Shown in pieces: positions 23,584 to 28,869 of a DNA stretch of 28,869 bases. Source of the stretch: a virus; the IMG/VR virus record IMGVR_UViG_3300042519_001559, positions 1-28,869 of that record; one strand, given 5' to 3'. Numbering within the stretch: position 1 is the first letter of the stretch; every line of letters starts with the position of its first letter. The translations under genes and the position numbers were made by a program. A model generated the notes under the pieces. The model saw only the letters and a list, made by a program, of their open reading frames with translations. It ran no database searches and was not told the DNA's origin.

Positions 23584-23670
23584 TGGTGGGTTCGGCAGAA
23601 TTCGAATCTGCGATGTCCTTGCGGAGACGGATTAAAAGTCCGTTGGTTTCAGCCACTTACCTACAAACCC
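23584..23670 (-). tRNA. tRNA-Lys (TTT) with long variable arm
   Basis: Acceptor GGGTTTG/CGAACCC, anticodon stem ACGGA/TCCGT with loop CTTTTAA (TTT), T stem GCAGA/TCTGC, encoded ACCA. The ~15-nt variable region holds a TCC-GCAA-GGA hairpin, unusual for tRNA-Lys. Confidence 0.8.
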
Positions 23671-23753
23671 ATAAAATATATTTCAACATTTATATTAGTC
23701 TTTCACCACTCTCTAGCTTTTCTGGCAGCTTGGTTCACCCTCAAAACAAAAAA

Positions 23754-23775
23754 CCCCATCTCGTTAAAGATGGGG
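23754..23775 (-). terminator. Rho-independent terminator of the early minus operon
   Basis: Perfect 8-bp stem CCCCATCT/AGATGGGG with a 6-nt loop; on the minus strand it is followed by TTTTTTGTTTT. It closes the small-gene operon and insulates the tRNA cluster. Confidence 0.85.
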
Positions 23776-23804
23776 CGCGAAAAACAGTAGCAATTACCAT
23801 ATAA

Positions 23805-23867
23805 TCATTCACGCCGCCACCCATATGGTGTCGGTTTCTCCTGATTATAATTTTGGTCGTTGCTCAT
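23805..23867 (-). CDS. Possible micro-ORF, 20 aa
   Basis: ATG 23867 to TGA, very hydrophilic (MSNDQNYNQEKPTPYGWRRE), placed between the 55-aa gene and the terminator. TAAATA lies 11 nt before it. It could be a real tiny phage protein or chance. Confidence 0.25.
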   Translation of the reverse strand: MSNDQNYNQEKPTPYGWRRE

Positions 23868-23877
23868 GTCGTTATTC

Positions 23878-24045
23878 TTATTTAGCAGATTGGTTCGTTT
23901 TTTCAAGCGATTTTTTTAATTCTAGTGAAATTTGTATCAAATGTTCAGAATTGAATGGTGAATTGTAGCCTGTTGGTTTTGGATTGCTTGCCAAATATTC
24001 CAAAGCTTTGATGGCTTGTTGGTCACAGTTATTAATGAATTTCAT
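23878..24045 (-). CDS. Hypothetical protein, 55 aa
   Basis: Unknown small protein (begins MKFINNCDQQAIKALEYLAS), helical N- and C-termini around a Pro/Tyr linker. Its ATG overlaps the stop of the 147-aa gene (ATGA, 24042-24045), strong support for coupling. It is the last clear gene before the terminator. Confidence 0.6.
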   Translation of the reverse strand: MKFINNCDQQAIKALEYLASNPKPTGYNSPFNSEHLIQISLELKKSLEKTNQSAK

Positions 24046-24485
24046 TTGTTTGTTTTTTCAAGGAAAATTTTGTCAATAATTCCAATTTGTTGTTTTAGGT
24101 CTTCTCTTTTATCTTGCAATGTTCTTACGATCCCATCTTTATTTTTATCATTATAAGATTCAATTTCAATGATTTCGTCTATGGTGAACACGGAATCATC
24201 AGCTTTTTTGATATTATACCAAGTTCCCCAATAATCCCAATCGTATTCAAATTCAAGACCATTCCATTGAAAATCTTTATATGTGGGAATATGATCACTG
24301 TTCAATCTGAATTGGGTGATCCTAGTCCTCACAATTCTATCAACAATCTCACCGGAAATCCAACCTTTGGATAAAATCTCCTTTGCCCATGTTTCGGCTT
24401 GGTTATCAATTTCCTGTTTCTCCAATTCTTTCTTTCGTTGTTCCAATTGCCAGATTTGCAATTCGATGTCGCTTATCGTTTTCAT
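24042..24485 (-). CDS. Hypothetical coiled-coil protein, 147 aa
   Basis: N-terminal coiled coil (DIELQIWQLEQRKKELEKQE) and a second helical segment near the C-terminus (LQDKREDLKQQIGIID) around an aromatic middle (YDWDYWGTWYNIKK). Function unknown; probably an early host-takeover or regulatory protein. It has its own TTAAAAACTA-type promoter, with the -10 6 nt before ATG 24485. Confidence 0.65.
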   Translation of the reverse strand: MKTISDIELQIWQLEQRKKELEKQEIDNQAETWAKEILSKGWISGEIVDRIVRTRITQFRLNSDHIPTYKDFQWNGLEFEYDWDYWGTWYNIKKADDSVFTIDEIIEIESYNDKNKDGIVRTLQDKREDLKQQIGIIDKIFLEKTNK

Positions 24486-24491
24486 GTCTCT

Positions 24492-24510
24492 ATTGTATTC
24501 TAGTTTTTAA
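24492..24510 (-). promoter_or_regulatory. Early-type promoter with TTAAAAACTA element
   Basis: Minus strand: TTAAAAACTA, GAA, TACAAT, then 6 nt to ATG 24485. The -35 (TGGAGT at 16-nt spacing) is poor, suggesting the spacer element does the recognition. Confidence 0.6.
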
Positions 24511-24731
24511 GGCACTCCAGCCCGCAATCGTTTTGATCTTCCGGTGTGATAGGAATTACTGGCAGCGAACAGCTTACCCTTCTCTTCGTAGATTGGAACC
24601 CTACCAAAGCTGATCATATACCAGAGAAAGTGGATGTCAATCCTTTTGTCCATGCAGATGTGGATACCAAACGAAATATCGGGGTATCCGAAATCGGTGA
24701 TCCAGAATCTTTTAATCTTGTGGAATTTCAT
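24507..24731 (-). CDS. Hypothetical protein, 74 aa
   Basis: Compact aromatic protein (FHKIKRFWITDFGYPDISFG, FLWYMISFGRVPIYE), probably beta-rich; function unknown. ATGA overlap with the upstream gene at 24728. The stop lies inside the TTAAAAACTA promoter of the next gene. Confidence 0.58.
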   Translation of the reverse strand: MKFHKIKRFWITDFGYPDISFGIHICMDKRIDIHFLWYMISFGRVPIYEEKGKLFAASNSYHTGRSKRLRAGVP

Positions 24732-25075
24732 GATAAATTGTAATGTGCCTTCTTCACCAGATCGAGAATCCCCTTATGTTCCACGCAACAGTTCAGGAAT
24801 TTCAACCAGTCCCCAACACCAAAATTCTCAAGAAACGCAGCCTTGAATTCGGGATTCCAATCAAGGTATTCGTATTCATTCCCGTGGAAGGTTTCTTTTT
24901 TATTGATTACCGCTGGTATGATGTTGTTTGGTAATCCCTCCCACCCAATCGTTGGTTTTTGTTCGGGGTCTGATAGCAATTCCGCTTCGGTTGTAATACC
25001 ATCCCCCGTGGCAAAGTATTCAAAAACCGCTAGGGAATAATTCTCAAGGTGTTTCGGTAGTCCTGTTATTGTCAT
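24728..25075 (-). CDS. Hypothetical protein, 115 aa
   Basis: Soluble, acidic, with Trp/Phe-rich C-half (AAFLENFGVGDWLKFLNCCV). Function unknown. Overlaps the upstream gene by 32 nt and the downstream gene by 4 nt; a typical member of the small early operon. Confidence 0.58.
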   Translation of the reverse strand: MTITGLPKHLENYSLAVFEYFATGDGITTEAELLSDPEQKPTIGWEGLPNNIIPAVINKKETFHGNEYEYLDWNPEFKAAFLENFGVGDWLKFLNCCVEHKGILDLVKKAHYNLS

Positions 25076-25298
25076 ATTTTAAAATTTCATTTGATAATTC
25101 GTCGTATATCCAATTCTTCCTACCCTTTCCAAAGATATTCAGAATCCGATTCCAAATTCTTTCCCATAGGGTAGGATAGTAATACATGATGATCGGCTCT
25201 GGATCAATCTCAACAGTCCAATTACCTTCCAATTTTCGGATTCCCTGTTTCACTTCAACTTTTTCAAATTGTATTTCAACGGTCTTCTTCATGTTCAT
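25044..25298 (-). CDS. Hypothetical protein, 84 aa
   Basis: Beta-strand-rich N-half (TVEIQFEKVEVKQGIRKLEG) and an amphipathic Trp-rich segment (TLWERIWNRILNIFG). Function unknown. ATG 25298 or 25292 may be used. Confidence 0.55.
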   Translation of the reverse strand: MNMKKTVEIQFEKVEVKQGIRKLEGNWTVEIDPEPIIMYYYPTLWERIWNRILNIFGKGRKNWIYDELSNEILKYDNNRTTETP

Positions 25299-25395
25299 TC
25301 TTATCCTTACACGTTCTTTTCCACTTGAACCATTTCAACCACTTACAGGTTGAGGTTTCGGTTTTGATTTTCTTTCGTAGCTTTTTGTATTTCAT
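25276..25395 (-). CDS. Possible tiny basic protein, 39 aa
   Basis: ATG directly follows the preceding stop (25396). Highly basic, with a Lys/Trp pattern (CKWLKWFKWKRTCKDK). It overlaps the next gene by 23 nt. Coding is plausible because it fills the only gap in the operon, but it is short. Confidence 0.45.
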   Translation of the reverse strand: MKYKKLRKKIKTETSTCKWLKWFKWKRTCKDKNEHEEDR

Positions 25396-25740
25396 TTAAT
25401 AGATGGATCTGGAGTCATCATTGAAAAAACTTTGAATCTTTTCCATCGCTTCTCGAATCTTTGCGTTTTTAAGTTCAATATCTCCCATACCCCTAGCATC
25501 CCCCAAGCTATTCAATAGGATTCTCATGAAATCATGTAGCCCCATGTTTTTATTCGTCAATCTCCAATGAATTTCATTTTTAGCTGACTCAATCGCTAAT
25601 TTTTCATTACCGTCAAACGTCTTAGCTAAATTCAGTCTTTGGACATCATCCATCATATTTGGGGTGATTTTCAGGGAAGAATTAACCAATGATACAATTG
25701 TATCATCCCCATCTTTTTCTACTTTATATTTCAGTTTCAT
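25396..25740 (-). CDS. Hypothetical protein, 114 aa
   Basis: Start ATG 25740 (MKLKYKVEKDGDD) gives an ATGA overlap with the upstream stop; the longer frame to 25791 is less likely. Mostly helical, charged. Unknown function; likely early. Confidence 0.6.
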   Translation of the reverse strand: MKLKYKVEKDGDDTIVSLVNSSLKITPNMMDDVQRLNLAKTFDGNEKLAIESAKNEIHWRLTNKNMGLHDFMRILLNSLGDARGMGDIELKNAKIREAMEKIQSFFNDDSRSIY

Positions 25741-26018
25741 GACATTCGGGATGCTTCCCAATTCGTTAAAGGTGTCGAATTGTAATGGCAATCAATGTCA
25801 TGGACTTCCCGCCAATTTGCGAGACGGGATAGCTCGATGGCTAGATCATCTGCCAATTTCCTTTCAGCGGCAAGCTTATCAATATTATCGTTTAACATAT
25901 TGATAATATTCTGTAAGGAATCACGAGAACCGATATATAGTTCCCCACATTCCGCGATTTCCAGCTTGCCGTTTTTCCTTCGATGAAGGACTACTTGACT
26001 TGGTTCTCCTGTGTTCAT
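25737..26018 (-). CDS. Hypothetical protein, 93 aa
   Basis: Central coiled-coil-like helix (LQNIINMLNDNIDKLAAERK) preceded by a short beta segment. Function unknown. ATGA overlaps at both ends indicate strict translational coupling within the operon. Confidence 0.6.
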   Translation of the reverse strand: MNTGEPSQVVLHRRKNGKLEIAECGELYIGSRDSLQNIINMLNDNIDKLAAERKLADDLAIELSRLANWREVHDIDCHYNSTPLTNWEASRMS

Positions 26019-26335
26019 AATTCTATTTTTAAATTTTTAACTTTGGAATGAACTCCGTATATTTTACAACACTTGTTACATATGGTTGAAGAACACCACA
26101 CCCCCGTTGACCTTCCAATTTTCAGGGTTCCACAATGGGGACATTTTAGAAGAAACGTCCAAATGGTTTCTTTGATTGGATTTCCCCAAGAATCTATTCC
26201 CTTGAATGGATCACCATACAAATCTGTGTTTGCGTCCCATATTTCTTCGGGTAGGGAATATGCATACACAATATGTTCTTCAGGAATCATTGTTGGTGAT
26301 CTGAAATCCGTCCCCATTTCTTTACCTATGTTCAT
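26015..26335 (-). CDS. Zinc-ribbon hypothetical protein, 106 aa
   Basis: C-terminal zinc ribbon: CPHCGTL then, 13 residues later, CSSTICNKCCKIYG, giving CxxC...CxxC. Such proteins bind nucleic acid or protein; the target is unknown. The N-half contains a Trp/Gly loop (GIDSWGNPIKETIW). Coupled by ATGA to the 93-aa gene. Confidence 0.62.
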   Translation of the reverse strand: MNIGKEMGTDFRSPTMIPEEHIVYAYSLPEEIWDANTDLYGDPFKGIDSWGNPIKETIWTFLLKCPHCGTLKIGRSTGVWCSSTICNKCCKIYGVHSKVKNLKIEL

Positions 26336-26338
26336 AAT

Positions 26339-26629
26339 TTAATCTGTAATATAACACAAATCCCATCTTTCGCAAACAAAATTGAGACTATCCTTGATAA
26401 ATTCCCGCATTGTTTTATCATTGTTTGGTTCAATAGCTTCAAACCAAACCCCTCTAAGTTCTGATAGGAATGAAAAATCTTTTATAAATTCCTGTTTCAA
26501 CGAATCATCGGGTAGCAGTAGCAATCCCTTTGAGTAATTTTCAATGTCTATTGCGACCTGAAAATCATATTTTCCTTCTTCAAGATCGACAATGGTTGCA
26601 TTGTTTTTAGTTCTTATGTAATGTGTCAT
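26339..26629 (-). CDS. Hypothetical protein, 96 aa
   Basis: Acidic, mixed alpha/beta, unknown function. It begins 11 nt after the tRNA-Trp gene on the same strand, so the transcript probably carries tRNAs and mRNA together. Start ATG 26629, no clear Shine-Dalgarno. Confidence 0.58.
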   Translation of the reverse strand: MTHYIRTKNNATIVDLEEGKYDFQVAIDIENYSKGLLLLPDDSLKQEFIKDFSFLSELRGVWFEAIEPNNDKTMREFIKDSLNFVCERWDLCYITD

Positions 26630-26639
26630 ATTTTGAAAG

Positions 26640-26713
26640 TGGCACAGGGAGAGGGTTTCGAACCCCCACCAACCGATTTGGAATCGGACATACTGCCGTT
26701 ATACTATCCCTGA
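26640..26713 (-). tRNA. tRNA-Trp (CCA)
   Basis: Acceptor CAGGGA/TCCCTG (first pair T:T), anticodon arm CCGA/TCGG with loop TTCCAAA (CCA), T arm GGGGG-TTCGAAA-CCCTC, encoded GCCA. Confidence 0.86.
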
Positions 26714-26715
26714 AT

Positions 26716-26789
26716 TGGAGCGGGTGGAGGTAGTCGAAACCTCGTCTTCTGAGTGGAAGTCAGTTGCTCTACCGTTGAGCTACACCCGC
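26716..26789 (-). tRNA. tRNA-Gly (TCC)
   Basis: Acceptor GCGGGTG/CACCCGC, D stem GCTC/GAGC, anticodon loop CTTCCAC (TCC), T arm GAGGT-TTCGACT-ACCTC, encoded TCCA. Confidence 0.88.
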
Positions 26790-26791
26790 TT

Positions 26792-26869
26792 TGGTAGGAG
26801 GAGTCAGATTTGAACTGACGATCTTTGGAGCATGAATCCAATGCTTTAACCTGACTAAGCTATCCTCCA
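26792..26869 (-). tRNA. tRNA with CAT anticodon (Met or Ile2)
   Basis: Acceptor GGAGGA/TCCTCC with a T1:T72 mismatch, anticodon stem TTGGA/TCCAA with loop TTCATGC (CAT), T stem GTCAG/CTGAC, encoded ACCA. Either elongator Met or a lysidine-modified Ile tRNA. Confidence 0.85.
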
Positions 26870-26886
26870 ATTGTTTTTTTGTTGAC

Positions 26887-26980
26887 TGGTTACGGAGGCA
26901 GGATTTGAACCATTTATGCGCGTTTTTGTAGCCTTCGCCTTATGAGGACGACGAGATCGACCAGACTTCTCTACTCCGTG
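26887..26980 (-). tRNA. Initiator-like tRNA (CAT), with insertion
   Basis: Initiator marks: C1:A72 mismatch, A11:T24 D-stem pair, CTCATAA loop, encoded ACCA. The three GC pairs of the anticodon stem are missing (TCGTC/GGCGA). Between variable loop and T loop there are ~18 extra nt; removing TAAAT would restore T stem GCAGG/CCTGC. May be functional with an odd fold, or decayed. Confidence 0.7.
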
Positions 26981-26993
26981 TTTGAAGTTATAT

Positions 26994-27221
26994 TTAATCA
27001 TGATATTCCGGTTTGTCAATGGGAAACCACATCCACTTCGGCATTTTTTGTAAATCGAGATACGTTCTCCCGATTCCGGGGCAGTCCCATATCTCAACAC
27101 TCCGTTCATCGTCTTTGTAATTTTTGGAATGTGTGAAATATTTCAATTCTGGATTTTCGGATTTTTTCTTTATCACCCAATAATACCCAAAGGTTTCCGG
27201 TAGGTTTGGTTCAAATTTCAT
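26994..27221 (-). CDS. Hypothetical protein, 75 aa
   Basis: Trp/Tyr-rich small protein (ETFGYYWVIKKKSENPELKY, KMPKWMWFPIDKPEYHD), of a size common among phage early genes. Unknown function. It leads the transcript that runs through four tRNAs. Strong TTAAAAACTA promoter with the -10 exactly 6 nt before ATG 27221. Confidence 0.65.
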   Translation of the reverse strand: MKFEPNLPETFGYYWVIKKKSENPELKYFTHSKNYKDDERSVEIWDCPGIGRTYLDLQKMPKWMWFPIDKPEYHD

Positions 27222-27227
27222 GTTCCG

Positions 27228-27246
27228 ATTGTATTCTAGTTTTTAA
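27228..27246 (-). promoter_or_regulatory. Early-type promoter with TTAAAAACTA element
   Basis: Minus strand: TTAAAAACTAGAATACAAT, identical over 19 nt to the site at 24492-24510, then 6 nt to ATG. Confidence 0.65.
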
Positions 27247-27611
27247 AGACAATTTGCAGCCATCCTTGCCATGTTCCATCCTTCCGTGGTCGGCTCAAAC
27301 CGCGCACATACGATATGTCCGTCTCCCAGAATGTGGGGATCAAGCTTTCCAAAGTATTTCAAATCGATGTGGCAACGCAATAATAATAATTTATCGCCCT
27401 TGAAAGTGGTGCATCCCTCGTAATTCACCAGAAGGATCATTCCCCTTTCCAACTTTTCCTCTTTCAGAACCTTAAACTTGAAAGGGTTTGGATTGGGGGC
27501 ATAAACCTTTTCCTTTGGAATCCTTAGAAAATTATTGATCGTTGAACTCGATGCCGTTTGGGGCGTTGAGTTGCTGTCACTGCTTTTTGATAATCCGATT
27601 GCCAATCCCAC
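27243..27611 (-). CDS. Hypothetical protein, 122 aa
   Basis: Ser/Thr-rich N-terminus, then a beta-rich part with YEGCTTFKGDKLLLL and HILGDGHIVCARFEP. The first residues are small and hydrophobic (MGLAIGLSKSS), not a convincing signal peptide. Unknown function. Start GTG 27611, 9 nt after the -10 of its promoter. The stop overlaps the next promoter. Confidence 0.58.
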   Translation of the reverse strand: MGLAIGLSKSSDSNSTPQTASSSTINNFLRIPKEKVYAPNPNPFKFKVLKEEKLERGMILLVNYEGCTTFKGDKLLLLRCHIDLKYFGKLDPHILGDGHIVCARFEPTTEGWNMARMAANCL

Positions 27612-27620
27612 GATGGCTTT

Positions 27621-27648
27621 ATCTTAGCCTAGTTTTTAAACAAGTCAA
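27621..27648 (-). promoter_or_regulatory. Early-type promoter with TTAAAAACTA element
   Basis: Minus strand: TTGACT, 16-nt spacer containing TTAAAAACTA, TAAGAT, then 9 nt to GTG 27611. Confidence 0.62.
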
Positions 27649-28121
27649 GCATACAATTCGTCCTGCATTCCCGCAAGATATTCCCCATCCAATTCGCGGA
27701 TCATCTTGGATTGCGCCACGATGTCGGGATTGATGATGATCACGGAAAGGTTCTCGTTCCGAATGTCCCCCTCTCCCGTGTTCTTGTAGAAAGCCAAATC
27801 GTATTGATCCAACCCTTTCACGAAACCGTAGCCATGATCGGAACCGTCATCGGGCAAAAGCTTGGGGAAAACGCTTCCCATTCGTAAAACCAATTCATAC
27901 AAATAATATTTATTATATTTTCCCTCGTCATTTATCATGAAATCAGCACGGATCAAAGCCTGTTGTTCCGTGCCGCAATGGGAACCAGATTGGTAATCGT
28001 TCTTGGACGCTCTGGCGGATGATCGGAAAACCTTGATGTATTCCATTCCTACAATATCTTTCAATTTCGTGGTGGGGGTCAATTCCTGAATGTCATAGAA
28101 GGATTCCAAAAGTGTTCTCAT
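27645..28121 (-). CDS. Unknown protein, possibly ADP-ribosyltransferase-like
   Basis: 158 residues. Order of elements: KVFRSSARAS, then SHCGTEQQALIRADF, YYLYELVLRMG, a DDGSDHGYGF turn, and FYKNTGEGDIRNENLSVIII. The Arg/His-Gly-Thr start and late Glu loosely recall ART folds with an HYE/RSE-type site, but I cannot confirm it. The N-terminus (RTLLESFYDIQELTP) carries the late leader with LLE/IQE sites. Late TAAATA element 5 nt before ATG 28121, so it is probably expressed late and possibly packaged, as T4 Alt is. Confidence 0.5.
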   Translation of the reverse strand: MRTLLESFYDIQELTPTTKLKDIVGMEYIKVFRSSARASKNDYQSGSHCGTEQQALIRADFMINDEGKYNKYYLYELVLRMGSVFPKLLPDDGSDHGYGFVKGLDQYDLAFYKNTGEGDIRNENLSVIIINPDIVAQSKMIRELDGEYLAGMQDELYA

Positions 28122-28126
28122 GGAAT

Positions 28127-28132
28127 TATTTA
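28127..28132 (-). promoter_or_regulatory. Late promoter element TAAATA, 5 nt before start
   Basis: Minus-strand TAAATA, 5 nt before ATG 28121; 4 bp from the divergent -35 at 28137. Confidence 0.65.
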
Positions 28133-28136
28133 ATGG

Positions 28137-28164
28137 TTGACATCCTTAAAAACTAAGGTATGAT
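28137..28164 (+). promoter_or_regulatory. Early-type promoter with TTAAAAACTA element
   Basis: TTGACA (28137-28142), 16-nt spacer containing TTAAAAACTA, TATGAT (28159-28164), then 9 nt including GGGGGA to ATG 28174. Confidence 0.7.
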
Positions 28165-28173
28165 GGGGGAAAC

Positions 28174-28851
28174 ATGGAACGAATCATAGCAATATCCGAT
28201 GTGCATGGGTGCTTGGCAAAGCTTAAGAACCTTTTCAAGAAAATCAAACCCACGGAGGAAGACACCATCATCTTTCTGGGGGATTACATTGATCGGGGGG
28301 AGGACTCCAAGGGTGTAATTGATTTCATCATCAAATTGCAAAAGAAATACAATGTAATTACCCTCAAGGGAAACCACGAACTCTTTGCAATTGATTCCTA
28401 CAAAGCCATGCAAGGGCAAATGTCCAAGATGGACATGAGAAGGTCTTGGATGTTGAACGGAGGTAAGGAATGTCTCCAATCTTATGATAAGGAATCTTTC
28501 AACAGCGGTTATGAAAACGCTGCCTTGGAAAAGATGTTCAGGATTCATGGCAAGTTCTTCAACGATCTTCAATTAACCTATGAGACGGAGAATCATATCT
28601 TTGTGCATGGTTTTCTGGCGCATGAACAGGATGTTGAGGATCAGGAGGAATGGTTGTGTCTCTGGGGTAGGTTTGGGGACATATACCCCCACAAGTCGGG
28701 AAAGATTGTCGTCTGTGGTCATACGACACACGAAGAACCCGTAGATCAGGGATTCAAGGTATGTATTGATACCGGATCGTTCAAGAGGGATGGTTGTATC
28801 ACCGCGATGGTGATTGAAGGAAACAAAACACAATTTTTAAATAGTAACTAA
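28174..28851 (+). CDS. PP2A/lambda-type serine/threonine phosphatase
   Basis: Calcineurin-like metallophosphoesterase, 225 residues, close in length to lambda phosphatase (221). Metal-binding motifs in order: SDVHG (~8-12), GDYIDRGED (~36-44), LKGNHELF, a later FVHGFL and VVCGHTTHEEP, and IDTGSF near the end. It likely dephosphorylates proteins during early infection. Promoter class suggests early expression, opposite to the late kinases. Confidence 0.88.
   Translation: MERIIAISDVHGCLAKLKNLFKKIKPTEEDTIIFLGDYIDRGEDSKGVIDFIIKLQKKYNVITLKGNHELFAIDSYKAMQGQMSKMDMRRSWMLNGGKECLQSYDKESFNSGYENAALEKMFRIHGKFFNDLQLTYETENHIFVHGFLAHEQDVEDQEEWLCLWGRFGDIYPHKSGKIVVCGHTTHEEPVDQGFKVCIDTGSFKRDGCITAMVIEGNKTQFLNSN
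28838..28843 (+). promoter_or_regulatory. Possible late promoter element TAAATA
   Basis: TAAATA in the end of the phosphatase gene, 9 nt before ATG 28853. Confidence 0.3.
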
Positions 28852-28852
28852 T

Positions 28853-28869
28853 ATGATAAACAATATAAT
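28853..28869 (+). CDS. Start of a further gene, cut by window edge
   Basis: ATG 28853 just after the phosphatase stop, with five codons visible (MINNI). Too little to assign; included because the position fits a coupled downstream gene. Confidence 0.35.

Noticed and set aside
23688-23708. A/T-rich element upstream of tRNA-Lys on the minus strand, loosely like the TTAAAAACTA promoter
   Set aside because: Match is imperfect (one base shorter, several changes). A promoter for the tRNA cluster is expected near here, but I cannot place it.
1-28869. CRISPR arrays, insertion sequences, attachment sites or integrase
   Set aside because: No regularly spaced repeats, transposase, terminal inverted repeats or recombinase were seen.

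Overview
The window looks like part of a large, lytic, T4-superfamily myovirus genome (Caudoviricetes). I base this on a T4 gp15/gp20/gp13 neck-and-portal set, a gp5-type hub OB domain with a separate beta-helical spike, a class I ribonucleotide reductase pair, ThyX, an M15 endolysin, eleven tRNA genes and dense packing of small unknown genes. The host cannot be fixed from the sequence. The -35/-10 elements I find are sigma70-like. The NrdB type (with an IEVAVKTFW segment) resembles the form I associate with Bacteroidetes, but this is weak evidence.

Layout. 1-2704: a truncated DinG/XPD-type helicase, a BCS1-like AAA ATPase and a small gene. 2735-12115: late structural block (gp15 tail terminator, portal, gp13 neck, hub OB protein, spike), interrupted by two near-identical ParB-like genes, a tandem-HNH endonuclease, a membrane PAS protein and an NNGS-repeat protein. 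12045-15686 (minus): small gene, nrdA, nrdB, clpP. 15734-20304: two small genes (+), endolysin and DUF1353 (-), then thyX, SLOG/DUF2493, small genes and a polyvalent-type kinase (+). 20301-23043 (minus): a second kinase-like gene and a 686-residue unknown. 23072-23670: seven tRNAs (minus). 23754-27611: a minus-strand early-type operon of small genes, with four more tRNAs inside it and a strong terminator at its end. 27645-28869: an unknown, possibly ART-like gene (-), a PP2A/lambda-type phosphatase (+) and the start of another gene.

The most striking signal is regulatory. Seventeen genes on both strands carry TAAATA or TAAGTA (the core of the T4 late promoter) exactly 5 or 6 nt before the start codon, usually with no Shine-Dalgarno sequence between. 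If this is a -10 element, transcription starts at or next to the initiation codon, so much of the late regulon would be leaderless. A second promoter class, with TTAAAAACTA in the spacer, places start codons 6 or 9 nt after the -10, and thyX has TTGACA-16-TATACT-6-ATG. The phage also encodes an initiator-like tRNA (C1:A72 mismatch, CTCATAA loop), which could fit leaderless initiation.

Several late genes with unrelated bodies (ParB-like x2, two kinase-like proteins, the 686-residue protein, the possible ART and a 101-residue protein) share an N-terminal stretch of the type hydrophobic-Tyr-acidic (LYES, IYES, LYHE, IYEK), followed by an (I/L)xE site. This resembles T4 capsid-targeting sequences and suggests proteins packaged in the head and injected with the DNA. 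That is inference, but it is testable.
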